From: Tubulanus polymorphus
Lineage: Eukaryota > Nemertea > Palaeonemertea > Tubulaniformes > Tubulanidae
Length of the DNA stretch: 64,000 nt
Reading direction: 5' to 3'
Assembly (NCBI RefSeq): GCF_964204645.1
Contig: NC_134030.1
Coordinates: forward strand, 1,467,855 to 1,531,854
Each line of letters begins with the position of its first letter. Positions within the stretch are counted from its first letter, which is position 1. Position numbers and translations under genes: made by a program. Under the pieces are notes generated by a model, which was not told the origin of the DNA, ran no database searches, and saw only the letters and a program-made list of their open reading frames with translations. Below are positions 32,921 through 46,000 of this stretch, one piece after another.

Positions 32921-33450
32921 TGGGATTCATTGAAAATTTTGCATATACAATTAATTCATTGAACTACTTAATTTGTATGATTTATTTTTTGGGAATTTTC
33001 GAATTTGTCATCAATAACTAGTATATATTTCTTTTCAAGTTGTGAGCGATCTAGTTCTCTGTCGACCCATTGAAAATGAATCGACTCTGAACTGTAGAAC
33101 TGGACCCAGGGAGCTGAATCTCGCGTGCCACAGCAAGATACAGAGCTCTTCAATGTCTTAACCGTCAGGTGCTGCCCCTAAACAAATCAATTGCGGTAAA
33201 TCTGTGAACTAACTTATAGCTCGCTTGCCAGAGTAGAATCATAGCGAGCTGTCTAAAATCTTGAACCGTCTAGTGCTGCCCCTTAATCGATATGTATCGG
33301 AAAAGTGAATTTATTACTCGCATGCCACAGTAGTTGAGTAGTTGGAACATCACGATAGACTCGTTTTTCTGTGCAGCTATAACGGGAACTATTTCAGATC
33401 TGATAATGAATATAAACTCAGTCACAGTTCGATAACAAACGCCGCTGGGT
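32921..33450. repeat. Dispersed repeat fragments
   Basis: CTCGCTTGCCAGAG and GCGGTAAATCTGTGAACTAA fragments, each followed by similar GTGCTGCCCCT phrases, occur twice or more (33166 and 33271) and match 17.36-17.44 kb. Confidence 0.5.
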
Positions 33451-34532
33451 GAAATTGATGTAAACAAATAATCGTGTTGAAATTGAATTTAGTTTAAGAT
33501 ATATTTTCGTGGTAGTTTTTATTTTCAAGCTGTTTACGTTCACTTCAAATGATGAAACGATGAAACCATATTAAATACATACCTGTTTTAGTGGGGATTT
33601 TGAGTTTTGGTCCTTTCCGTATCTTCTAGAAACATCAAGTAGAAAGGCATTAACTGAACCCTATGTCTTTAACTTCAGGAGTCTATGGAGTTTTCGGATG
33701 CCTCTTTTCCTCACTTCTTGCATTCGTCACTATTAGAAATCCGGACAAACTGAATTCAGTTCGACGAGGCCGAAGAACAGAAGACCAAAGAGTGATCTGC
33801 ACTAGGCGCAGGGTTCGTGTTGGCTTGGATCGGTGAGAGGCAATCAAACCCCGACACGTGAAGATGTATCCTCAAAAATGGATACCGGAACGCTTCTCTG
33901 GTTTACGATGATTAATTAGTCTGCAGGGATAACTCTTTGGCGGGGCGTGATCGCGTGAATAGCCCAAACTAAACCTTCAGAGTTCACTGTACTACAGCAT
34001 ACAACATCTGATAACTTGCATAATAAAGCGCGGCGTGCATGAAAAGAATTGTATAAATGCGGGCAAGATTCCGTGCCCTGGCAATCGAACGCCGGAGTGG
34101 AGGTATTCCATACACTGGTAGGTGAGTCGGAGCATAGACTGGTTGCTTGTCCCATAGAGACCGGTAACCAGTCTAGCCACCTCACGATCAGTCTACATTG
34201 AAAAACCATTACTGAAATATGGTTGACGGAAATATTCATTTCATATCAGATTCTGAAATATTTTCTCATATTGACTACAAAATTTTTATTATCTTAATAA
34301 GATAAATCTGCCAAAGCTCAACAATTTGCATTAGTGAAAACCGATGTGCGAAGTCGTCAATTCAGTAGCCCGATAGAGCCCGGTAACCAGTCTAACTGAC
34401 AATGTTCATTGCGCGGGAATGAACGGGCAACCAGTCTACGATGAAAAATCATTTCTGAAAAATTATGAACGGAGATATTCATTTTACTTTGAATTTTGAA
34501 TTATCTTATAAAACTGACAGCCGTATTAATGT
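33451..34532 (+). repeat. Direct tandem duplication, copy 1
   Basis: Starting at GAAATTGATGTAAACAAATA (33451), nearly the whole stretch recurs from 34533. It contains the GGTAACCAGTCTA family motifs. An open stretch (GVYGVFGCLFSSLLAFV) is stopped by TGA in GATCGGTGAGAGG here but not in copy 2. Confidence 0.9.
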
Positions 34533-35650
34533 GAAATTGATGTAAACAAATAATCGTGTTGAAATTGAATTTAGTTTAAGATATATTTTCGTGGTAGTTT
34601 TTATTTTCAAGCTGTTTACGTTCACTTCAAATGATGAAACGATGAAACCATATTAAATACCCTATGTCTTTAACTTCAGGAGTCTATATGGAGTTTTCGG
34701 ATGTTACATACCTGTTTTAGTGGGGATTTTGAGTTTTGGTCCTTTCCGTATCTTCTAGAAACATCAAGTAGAAAGGCATTAACTGAACCCTATGTCTTTA
34801 ACTTCAGGAGTCTATGGAGTTTTCGGATGCCTCTTTTCCTCACTTCTTGCATTCGTCACTATTAGAAATCCGGACAAACTGAATTCAGTTCGACGAGGCC
34901 GAAGAACAGAAGACCAAAGAGTGATCTGCACTAGCCGCAGGGTTCGTGTTGGCTTGGATCGGTGGGAGGCAATCAAACCCCGACACGTGAAGATGTATCC
35001 TCAAAAATGGATACCGGAACGCTTCTCTGGTTTACGATGATTAGTCTGCAGGGATAACTCTTTGGCGGGGCGTGATCGCGTGAATAGCCCAAACTAAACC
35101 TTCAGAGTTCACTGTACTACAGCATACAACATCTGATAACTTGCATAATAAAGCGCGGCGTGCATGAAAAGAATTGTATAAATGCGGGCAAGATTCCGTG
35201 CCCTGGCAATCGAACGCCGGAGTGGAGGTATTCCATACACTGGTAGGTGAGTCGGAGTAGACTGGTTGCTTGTCCCATAGAGACCGGTAACCAGTCTAGC
35301 CACCTCACGATCAGTCTACATCGAAAAACCATTACTGAAATATGGTTGACGGAAATATTCATTTTATATCAGATTCTAAAATATTTTCTCGTATTGAATA
35401 CAAAATTTTTATTATCTTAATAAGATAAATCTGCCAAAGCTCAACAATTTAAATTAGTGAAAACCGATGTGCGAAGTCGTCAATTCAGTAGCCCGATAGA
35501 GCCCGGTAACCAGTCTAACTGACAATGTTCATTGCGCGGGAATGAACGGGCAACTAGTCTACGATGAAAAATCATTTCTGAAAAATTATGAACGGAGATA
35601 TTCATTTTACTTTGAATTTTGAATTATCTTATAAAACTGACAGCCATATT
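34533..35650 (+). repeat. Direct tandem duplication, copy 2
   Basis: Same order as copy 1, offset 1082 at its start, with an additional internal partial duplication of CCCTATGTCTTTAACTTCAG (34662 and 34788). Its 82-aa ORF is not better supported than that of copy 1. Confidence 0.9.
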
Positions 35651-35869
35651 AACCAAAGTATTAATAGTAAATCTGATAAAATCTAATACCGGTTTTAGAA
35701 TAGGTGAAAACTGATTTATGTGATGCCGTCGGTTCAGAAGACTGATCCGTAGAATCGTTCGCCACTTTCTTCCGGTCCACTTACTTCCGCGTTTGTGATT
35801 TGCATACAAGTAGTTTGAATGTTAAATGTATTAAGCCGCGTGTTGATTGGTTGAGGTCAGTGCGGTTTA
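35651..35869. other. Presumed upstream region of the plus gene
   Basis: Unique sequence without a clear TATA box; GATTGGTTGAGG (35844-35855) holds a reversed CCAAT-type box. Promoter location is inferred only from the exon that follows. Confidence 0.25.
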
Positions 35870-35925
35870 CTGAACGATGACCAGCTGTCAGCTGATCGAA
35901 TCATTCGTTTCACAGACATTACGAC
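35870..35925 (+). other. Candidate 5' non-coding exon of the plus gene
   Basis: TCAGCTGATCGAATCATTCG followed by TTTCACAGAC, ending at donor GAC|GTAAGTAT (35926). The same block occurs on the minus strand upstream of array C. No in-frame ATG is needed, because the next exon supplies it. The 5' end is not defined. Confidence 0.45.
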
Positions 35926-36544
35926 GTAAGTATATTTTACATCTTTGATCAAAAATTGTAGTGTAAAAAAACTCAAAACTAAGGCCTCTATAAATGATCG
36001 ATTGACTTTAAATGATTACTTTAGCACAGCTCTTGTAGACAATGATTAGGTGTCATAGTAGTTTAGCTCGAAAGTGCACATATAAGGTTAATTTTCATCC
36101 CTTATTTAGAGACCGAGGTATTGAGCGTCCATTTCAGCCCTTAAAACATCATCAACCTACCTCAAACCGACTGTTTTTAAATCCAGCAATAGTTAACTAT
36201 TGACTCATCATGGATTCGATTCAAAAACAATTTTTGATGATCATAGTGATTCGAAACGTTTGAATTTTTGAAAAACACGAATGCTAAACGACGGATCCGG
36301 ACTTCGATTGCGGCCCAATGGCAGAGTTGATTTTCTTATTTGGAATTTGAAGATATAAATCACTGAAATCAATTGGTTTTCTCAACCAAAATTAAAATTA
36401 AGAAGAATTTAGGATGGAGATGTTTGATTTTCATTTTGTCTAAAATGCTGACTTAAAAATTAATTCAATTGAATCAAATTAATGAATTCATCATTTCACG
36501 ATATTATAGATAATCAAAATGTGAATATGAAATCACCTTTTCAA

Positions 36545-38025
36545 TCGCTGTTTTTGGGTAAGATCGCAGTTTTTGTGTTAGATCGCAGTTTTTAGGTTAG
36601 ATCACCGTTTTGAGGTTAGATCACCGTTTTTGGTTAGATTGCTGTTATGTGTTAGATCACTTTTTGTGTTAGATCACAGTTTTTGTGTTAGATCGCTGTT
36701 TTTGGGTTAGATCGCTGTTTTGTGTTAGATCGCTGTTTTAGGTTAGATCGCAGTTTTTAGGTTACATTGCAGTATTTTGGTTAGACCGCAGTTTTTTGTT
36801 AGATCGCAGTTTTTAAGTTAGATCGCTGTTTTGGGTTAGATCACAGTTTTTGTGTTAGATGGCTGTTTTAGGTTAGATCGCAGTTTTTAAGTTAGATCGC
36901 AGTTTTTGTGTTAGATCGCTCTTTTAGGTTAGATCGCAGTTTTTAAGTTAGATCGCTGTTTTCGGTTAGATCACAGTTTTTGTGTTAGATCGCTGTTTTT
37001 AGGTTAGATCGCAGTTTTTAGGTTACATTGCAGTATTTGGGTTAGACCGCAGTTTTTTTGTTAGATCGCAGTTTTTTTGTTAGATTGCTGTTTTGGGTTA
37101 GATCACAGCTTTTGTGTTAGATCACAGTTTTTGGGTTAGATCGCTGTTTTTGGGTTAGATCGCTGTTTTGGGTTAGATCACAGTTTTTGGGTTAGATCGC
37201 TGTTTTTGGGTTAGATCGCTGTTTTTGGGTTAAATTGCTGTTTTTGTGTTGGATCATTGTTTTTTGTGTTAGATCATTGTTTTTGGGTTAGATCGATGTT
37301 TTTGTGTTAGATCGCATTTTTGTGTTAGATCACTGGTTTTTTGTTAGATTGCAGTTTTTAGGTTAGATCGCTGTTTTTGAGTTAGATCGCTGTTTTGTGT
37401 TAGATCGCCGTTTTGTGTTAGATCGCCGTTTTTAGGTTAGATTGCTGTTTTTAGGTTAGATCGCTGTTTTTAGGTTATATCGCAGTTTTTGTGTTAGATC
37501 ACTGTTTTTGTGTTAGATAGCAGTTTTTAGGTTAGATCGCTGTTTTTGAGTTAAATCGCCTTTTTGGGTTAGATCACAGTTTTTGTGTTAGATCACAGCT
37601 TTTAGGTTAGATTGCTGTTTTTAGGTTAGATCCCTTTTTTTTCTTAGATCGCAGTATTTAGGTTAGATCGCTTTTTTTGGATTAGATCGCTGTTTTTGGG
37701 TTAGATCGCAGTTATTGTGTTAGATCGCAGTTTTTTGTTAGATCGCTGTTTTTGGGTTAGACCGCAGTGTTTAGGTTAGATTGCAGTTTTTGGGTTAGAA
37801 CACTGTTTTTCTGTTAGATCGCATTTTTTTGTTAGATCGCTGTTTTAGGTTGGATCGCTGTTTTAGGTTAGATCGCAGTTTTTTGTTAGGTCGCTGTTTT
37901 TGGGTTAGAAAGCTGTTTTTGTGTTAGATTGGTGTTTTTAGGTTAGATCGCTATTTTTGTGTAAGATCGCTGTTTTTGGGTTAGATCGCTGTTTTTGGGT
38001 TAGATCGCTGTCTTTGTGTTTTTGT
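36545..38025 (+). repeat. ~19-bp GTTAGATCGC repeat, about 75 copies
   Basis: GGTTAGATCGCTGTTTTTG and variants (CAGTTTTT, CACTTTTT) repeated with period 17-20 for 1.5 kb. T-run length varies. It lies in the presumed first intron. Confidence 0.95.
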
Positions 38026-38070
38026 CAATCATCATATCAAGATTTGCAATCCCAGTTGCCTTCAAGTTTC

Positions 38071-38743
38071 ATATAGAGAATTAGTGGATGTGGTGTCCCT
38101 GGACCCCTACATGCACCATATAGAGAATTAGTGGATGTGGTGTCCCTGGACCCCTACATGCACCATATAGAGAATTAGTGGATGTGGTGTCCCTGGACCC
38201 CTACATGCACCATATAGAGAATTAGTGGATGTGGTGTCCCTGGACCCCTACATGCATCATATAGAGAATTAGTGGATGTGGTGTCCCTGGACCCCTACAT
38301 GCATCATATAGAGAATTAGTGGATGTGGTGTCCCTGGACCCCTACATGTACCATATAGAGAATTAGTGGATGTGGTGTCCCTGGACCCCTACATGCACCA
38401 TATAGAGAATTAGTGGATGTGGTGTCCCTGGACCCCTACATGCACCATATAGAGAATTAGTGGATGTGGTGTCCCTGGACCCCTACATGCACCATATAGA
38501 GAATTAGTGGATGTGGTGTCCCTGGACCCCTACATGCATCATATAGAGAATTAGTGGATGTGGTGTCCCTGGACCCCTACATGCACCATATAGAGAATTA
38601 GTGGATGTGGTGTCCCTGGACCCCTACATGCACCATATAGAGAATTAGTGGATGTGGTGTCCCTGGACCCCTACATGCACCATATAGAGAATTAGTGGAT
38701 GTGGTGTCCCTGGACCCCTACATGCACCATATAGAGAATTAGT
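38071..38743 (+). repeat. 47-bp satellite array D (14 copies)
   Basis: Same unit as arrays A-C and E, in inverse orientation, matching the orientation of the plus gene. It ends 69 bp before the leader exon through the conserved spacer with CAGAATAAGACTGACTGATA. Confidence 0.95.
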
Positions 38744-38811
38744 TCACTGAACCAGAATAAGACTGACTGATATATTTTCAAATGATTTAATATTTTTACT
38801 TGTTTTTCTAG

Positions 38812-38877
38812 AAGATGCCTAAAGCAACAAGAAAAACACGGGGCGCGGGCCCCTCACATTCAAGCCCGTATAATAAA
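38812..38877 (+). CDS. Novel gene coding exon 1 (MPKA leader)
   Basis: Acceptor TTTTTCTAG, three non-coding bases, ATG at 38815, 21 codons, donor AAA|GTAAGTACA. The amplified minus copies have the same length and phase. Because the exon has its own acceptor, a 5' non-coding exon is required. Confidence 0.75.
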
Positions 38878-40053
38878 GTAAGTACAAATTTACTGCTTCC
38901 ATGCTTATTTATTCATCCCATACTTAGTATTTTGTACCCCTGGGTCCAGTTTCACAAAAAGGATAAACGCCTTAATCGATTTAAGATAAACTGAATTAAT
39001 GAAGAAATTAAATCGATTTAAGAGTTAAACCTGTTTGTGAAACTAGGCCCTGAATTGCATCTAGAATGAAAAAAAAGAAAAAAAAATATTGAAAATAACG
39101 TTGGTGAAATATTTCTGGATCTTTCTGGATTTCTGCTCAATGCATCGTTTAGTAAAATATCGATATTCTCTAAAAGTAAAGATATAAGAATAAAAATATT
39201 GTATTGAATCGTGATTAGTTACTGTATGCGCTGCTAGTTGTTGCCCAACCCATAGCCTCATTTCTCTCCATTCTAAATTTGCATTGTTTAACATTGTCTG
39301 GTCGCTATGGAAACTATTTATTTAAGTTTCTTTGTGGTATCCATGGCAACAGTAACGTTTAGGTAGTGGCACCAATTATGGGTCCCAACGTTCCCATGGC
39401 GATACATGAGAACATTTATCCTATTTTTGACCTACATGACGTAAGATGGTAGTGAGTCGATGACGTCATTTTCGTCTCACCACTAATGAAAAAAAAAATT
39501 AAATGAAAAAAAAGGAAGAAATCGTTAGAATTACGTTTATGAAATTTTTCTGGATCGGCTAAATGTATTGTTCCATTAAATATCGACATTCTCTAAAATT
39601 ATAGGCATCAATATCAAAATGATGATACAGCAGACTCCGCTTAACTCTGTTCTATTTGGACCATTAATTAACCGAATACCAACTTTTTAAAATTTTAGGA
39701 TTTTTACGTTAAGGATCAGAAAATGTGTATGCAATTTCAACCGGGTACCGAGTAGGGTGGCCGAGTCTACTGTAGTCTGCTGCCCCCTCGAATCCATTAC
39801 CTTATCATCTCTCAATTTGCATTGTTTGACCTCGTCTGGTTGCTATGGAAACTATTTAGTTATATCAGGAACGGTTTTTTCGAGGTAACCAGTGGCAACA
39901 TTTAACAGGCGTGTCCGTCCTAGAGATAAACTGTCTGATTTCACAGCCACATCCGTCCTGGAGATAAACTGTTAGATAAACTCTGATTTCGCGTCTGTCC
40001 TATTTCTTGTCATTGTATGAATATGTTTTCTCTTTTATAGGGTACAGCGCAGC

Positions 40054-40096
<43 letters not shown>

Positions 40097-43000
40097 GCAA
40101 CAAAAATTTGATATTTCGATGTCCGGAATAGACGTAAGTTATCGTAAACGCCTGTTTGAAGTCATCATTCTTGAGCTTGAAACCGAAATTTATATTATAG
40201 AATATTAAACCCTGCTTCTGCTACTGACAGGTAATGTCCGTCATACATTACTGCATCGTCAAATCTATACCAGGGTGCACCCAGGCAGATCGTTCGCATC
40301 ATCACATGCAAAGGGCTGATTATTTTGGAACCCAGTTTTTATCAGCTGGAACATTCTGCACATTCGACCATATTGATTGATAGCCCGTTATAGACGAGTG
40401 GAGAAAAACTGAAAAACCAGTTCGGAAAAACTTCGATTGATTTCACTCACATTTACAGAAATTTGGTCCGACCCCAAAACCATTTACTTACACTATACAA
40501 ATCAGATCAGGTTTTTAACATTGTCTTTGATTGTATTTTCAGTTTTTACCCACAACGCCGCCCAGTGGTGTTTCGACGCCGGTAAGTGATAACTATTTTC
40601 TAATAAATCACGCTTATTTCAATTTGTAATTTGAAAATAGAGGGTAGTAGCTGTTATGTATAAATTATGCTAATTAGGAATAAATTCAAATTCGATTAAG
40701 TCTCATCATCGTAGAAGTCATATATTAATGATGCTATCTCTAAAGTTGTCATTTAAATTAAGTGTTATATTTACTACTTCATTTGCTTCATGACCCAAAA
40801 ACCTCTACTATATAACTACTGGTTTTGTTCTAATCTTGGAGAATTTGCTGCAAAATTTACTTATCATTTGTTAAACAGTTTTTATTGAAAACCTGAATCA
40901 GTGATACATGCATTCATGAATATCCATCTAATATTTTGTTTTATTTTATCTTTACAGGATTTATCACCGATACAGCACGTGGACGTAAGAGATTAAACAT
41001 TGATCTTGAATTTTAAGTTCAAACTAATTTATTTTTTATCTCACTCGGGACTATAGTTATTGCGTTCACTTTGCGTCCAGTTGTCTCGGGTAGTTTTTGA
41101 TTTATCGTGTTGATAATTGGTTTATATACTCAAACTCAAAATATCGGCGCAATTGGAATTAAGATGGCGCACTTGTATGTCCATTTTTTTCCCCGGCAAA
41201 ATTAGCACTTTAGCAGATTTTAAGGATCAATTCTGTTGTTATATTACATTGAAATCAGAGTTTAATATATATCGGTATAGAGCAGATTTTTGCTCTAGTT
41301 ATAAATAAAGTTATAAATAATCTCATGACATGTTCTGTATATGTGTAGTGAGTTTCAATGTCTTTGGTTCCTTTTAAACCAGGGGGAGTTAAATTTGAAA
41401 ATGTCAGATCGTCGAGCATTTCAGACCGCATCCAAAGTGGGTCCCTGCACCCCTAGTTATACCGTTAATATTTTAATAATACATTAATATTTTTATTTGA
41501 TAGAATATATTGATATACCATACATTGATATCGGTCTTGTAATTGGATCAACAACCATGAGATCAAAACACAGCAAATATGAACCTGCTGTGAATCAATA
41601 GATTTGTGATAAATGTAATGAAATTGTTATTTTTCATATTGACTTTTTGAGTTAAGGGTCTGTTGTATAAGAGTCTTTGGTCTCGCGTGTCAATGTATGA
41701 TATCAATCTGTTGTATTTCCTCGTTCCAATGTTTAAAAGGTGTTCGTCACCTTATATTAATAAACTACTTTAACCGTTAGATGGCGCCATAAGTGTGATA
41801 TTTGATTTATGGGATACCCGCAAAACCAGCTATTCCACCAGATGGCGCAACGAGTAGTAGGTCGTTCGTTGTCAAAATTAGTTCATTTTCGATGAACTTT
41901 GAACTGGTTTGAAGAAGAAATACTTTCATTCTTCTACTCTGACATCGGTTTAGTTTTCATTAATAATTGATTCATTTAAGAGAACAATTCATTCAGATTT
42001 AATTGAAATGTACAAGAAAATCGAACGCAGACGACCAACTATTTACTAGCGACACCTGGTGGATCCTCGCCTGCCATAAGTGGAATCCTCGATTGCTACA
42101 GTAAGACTGCGGGTAACCCATTGTTTGGCGTGTGAAGTAAAGTAAAGTTAGAAAACGGATGTTTAACTTTGTTGTGAAACGAAAGCGTTTTGGAGATTTT
42201 TAAACCAATCAAATCAATATTTTGATATTACGCTTGAAACCCTTCCCACTCATATTCTACTTACTAAGTATATATTCTTGTTTCCGTGGAAATCATGGTG
42301 AGTGGCGCCATCTATACAGTGGAGTTAGCTTTATAAATCGAGCTTGCTTCGACAAGTGGCTCCATCTATTCCCTAATACTGAAGCGAGGTAACCAGCAGC
42401 GCCCTCATATACAGGAAATGAACGCCTATCAAGTTTAACAATGCACGGTGTATTGACCACAGCGACCGGTGATAATTATATCAATGTTGATTAGCTATTG
42501 CCATAGACAGGTCCGTAGCGTTTGACTGGACCAGAACGGGGCCCCCTAACCAAAACAAATTTTGAAAACGTGCCCAGATAAATTGCCTCTGGGAGATTGA
42601 TTTAACGAGGTTTTGATTAAATGAACAAATTTTAATATTTGTAAGTTTAACATTTCTGTTTTTAATTTTTCTTTGCGAGGAACTGAATTTTCGAACCCCC
42701 CCGAACCGCCTCAAGCTATGTTCCTGATATAGTGCTAGCTATACCTGAATACTTTTCTCTTATTGAAATTGTCTAAAAAACCAGCACCTTGAACTAATGA
42801 ACGTCATAATGAAAATGTTTAAAAATTCAACCGTTAATGAATTTGACTAATGTATTTTTTTTATTTTCATTTCTAGCATCAGTTTGCCTCAGAGGCAAGG
42901 TCGCCGTCGCTTAATGTAAGTATCAGTGACGCCCTCAATCTCACATGCCTCACTTCCCTCCTAATGTAACCATTTTTATGAAATTCCTCAAGAAAATATA

Positions 43001-46000
43001 TACTAGTAATCTTAGAATACACGTTTTTGTACCCAGACCCCTTCATTCTACTGAACTACCGTGTAATAAGTGCCTGTTGTGTTCATTTTCTGTTGCATTG
43101 ATTTATATATTATTTCTATTTACAGTTGTCAAACAACAGCAGCAGCAGCAACAGCAGCAGCAGCGCACCCCTCCCGCCGGAGACGCCTCCCGACTTGCAA
43201 GCAAGAAGTAAGTTCAGTCTTCAAATACAATTTCAACGCATTCAATTTTTTGTATGGCGTTAAAACGGTTAAAGTTGTGACTAGTTTTCATAACTCCGTG
43301 ACGTCATATTTCCATCGAGTACCGGACCCTTTCCTATGTTTTTTGCCAATTTGGATTGAATGATCGCCAGCGGTTTTTCTATACGACCCGGCTCTGCTGT
43401 ATTGCATTTAGCCATCCTTTTTCTTGGCGTTTTTATAAGAAGGTGTTTGATTTTGTCTCTAAGGGATTTAGGAATTTAAGAGACACTTGTACTTTCTATG
43501 CAGTGAGTTTGTTCTGTTTTTGTTCCCTCGTGAATTTTATTTTTGTTTGAATCAAATCAAATCAGTACATCTTTCTTGAATTGCGTGTATGTTATAATAT
43601 TATGTAAGTTATAATGTTATCAAATATCTGTTATATTTAAACCGAATATTTAATTGTTGTATTTTGAATGCGATAATGCCGCTCCCTGCTAAAGTCCAGC
43701 GTCGTCATCGTGAGGGATGCGGTCATCTGTTCGGGCCCTGATTACGTTCTGTGTTCATCCTGTTGGGCTACATCGGGCGTTATATGAGTTAATCCTTCCT
43801 CGACTTGCGGATTGTGGTCGGAAGATCTATGGGTTCGGGCCGATAAGTCCCGGAAACAGAAAGTACAGTTTCTGCCGATGTGCCCATTGATGTCTCTATT
43901 TCAGAACATCACAGCGGTCGCCGGCTGTACAAGCACGGTCGGCTTCCCAACTCCTTTCTCTGAGGAGGATCGCTGGTTCTCTAGTAACGGTCAGTCACCA
44001 GTCAATCAACGGTTCAGCTGGTTCAGTTTCCCAGGTATCGGCGCGCGACAGTCGGGATACCTGCACAGGAACTCAGGTCCGGTCCGGGCTACTCCGAGCA
44101 CCGGTCCGGTCCAGGCCTCACTGGGTAATGAACATCTGGTCCGGTCCGGGCGGCTTCGAGCACCGGTCCGGTCCAGGCATCACCAGATACTGAACATCCT
44201 GTCCAGTCAGCTCCGTGCACCGGTCCGGTCCAGGCATCACCGGGTACTGAACATCTGGTCCGGTAGCTTCGAGAACTGGTCCGGTCCAGGCATCACCGGA
44301 TACTGAACATCCTGTCCGGTCAGCTCCGTGCACCGGTCCGGTCCAGGCATCACCGGATACTGAACATCTGGTCCGGTCAGCTTTGAGAACCGGTCCAGGC
44401 ATCACTGGGTACTGAACATCTGGTCCGGTAGCTTCGAGAACTGGTCCGGTCCAGGCATCACTGGGTACTGAACATCTGGTCCGGTAGCTTCGAGAACTGG
44501 CCTGGTCCAGGCATCACCGGGTACTGAACATCTGGTCCGGTCAGCTCTGTGCACCGGTCCGGTCCAGGCATCACCAGTTACTGGTCCGGTCCGGGCAGCT
44601 TTGAGCACCAGTCCATTCCAGGCATCACTGAGTACTGAACATCCAGTCTGGTCCGGTCCAGGCAACACCGGGTACTGATCATCCAGTCCGGTCCGGTCCA
44701 GGCATCACTGGGACTGAACATCCAGTCTGGTCCGGTCCAGGCATCACCGGGTACTGATCATCCAGTCCGGTCCGGTCCAGGCATCACCGGGTACTGAACA
44801 TCCAGTCTGGTCCGGTCCAGGCATCACCGGGTACTGAACATCCAGTCTGGTCCGGTCCAGGCATCACCAGTTACTGAACATCCAGTCCGGTCCGGTCCAG
44901 GCATCACCGGGTTCTGATCATCCAGTCCGGTCCGGTCCAGGCATCACCGGGTACTGAACATCCAGTCCGGTCCGGTCCAGGCATCACTGGGTACTGAACA
45001 TCCAGTCCGGTCCGGTCCAGGCATCACTGGGTACTGAACATCCAGTCTGGTCCGGTCCAGGCATCACCGGGTACTGAACATCCGGTCTGGTCCGGTCCAG
45101 GCATCACTGGGTACTGAACATCCGGTCCGGTCCGGTCCAGGCATCACCGGGTACTGAACATCCAGTCCCGTTTAGTCCAGGCATCACCGGGTACTGAACA
45201 GGGTTCGTCGCGGTGCTTGAAAAGCTTGAAATGGCTTGAATTTGAAAAATACTACTCAAGCGCTTGAAAACAGCTTGAAAATAGATCGAAAGCTTGAAAT
45301 AATTATTTTTGACTTGAAATAAAAAGTTATGGCTTGAAATGCTTGATTATCACAAATTTTCTTCTTCGCGAATTTTTTTCGATGAAATCGCAGACAGAAT
45401 ATGTTCTTGAGTTGTTTCTACGCGTGCGTCATGTTTTAGGCATCAATAAAGAAATTAATTGAATTGTATTGAATCGCTATGAGACTCTTGTGGTGAAACT
45501 CTACGGTGTCTGGAGACATGAACATACAGGGAAATTTCAGTCATGCATGTTATCGAGCATTGATGTAAAATGGCATTGAAATCCCACACCAGGAGTGAGA
45601 GCCATGTTGAAGGCACAGCGACCTAGTCAAAGTCATTGAACATTACAAATTTCGTATTAGGCCATACAAAAATCAAGGTCTGTTTGCCGTCATCCGACCG
45701 ACCCGACTTCAAAGGTACCCAGTGGAAACTTTTTTCTTGGATTCATCGAAATAAATTGTATTTTTGATACAAATGGCCGACCCACTGCCGATGTATGAGC
45801 TATGTATGTTTGAAGTTAAGTGTGCATCATGTGAAAACATGCCTCGACTATAGTTGAAGTTTTCCAGGAAACTGGCAGTGTTCCAATAAGCTGCCATTCA
45901 TTCTAAAGCTGGTAATGTTATAGCGTGCATATATTCAATCTACTGTTTCATTTTGAACGCAGATTTCGGATGTTGTTTCCGCTAAAAGTGGTGATGATAA

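Noticed and set aside
43070-43363. Alternative Ala-rich and Gln-rich ORFs over exon 6
   Set aside because: Only the Ser/Asn frame agrees with the phases of exons 5 and 7.
44118-44668. ORFs over the 40-bp array on both strands
   Set aside because: Translations of a GC-rich repeat in several frames; no independent support.
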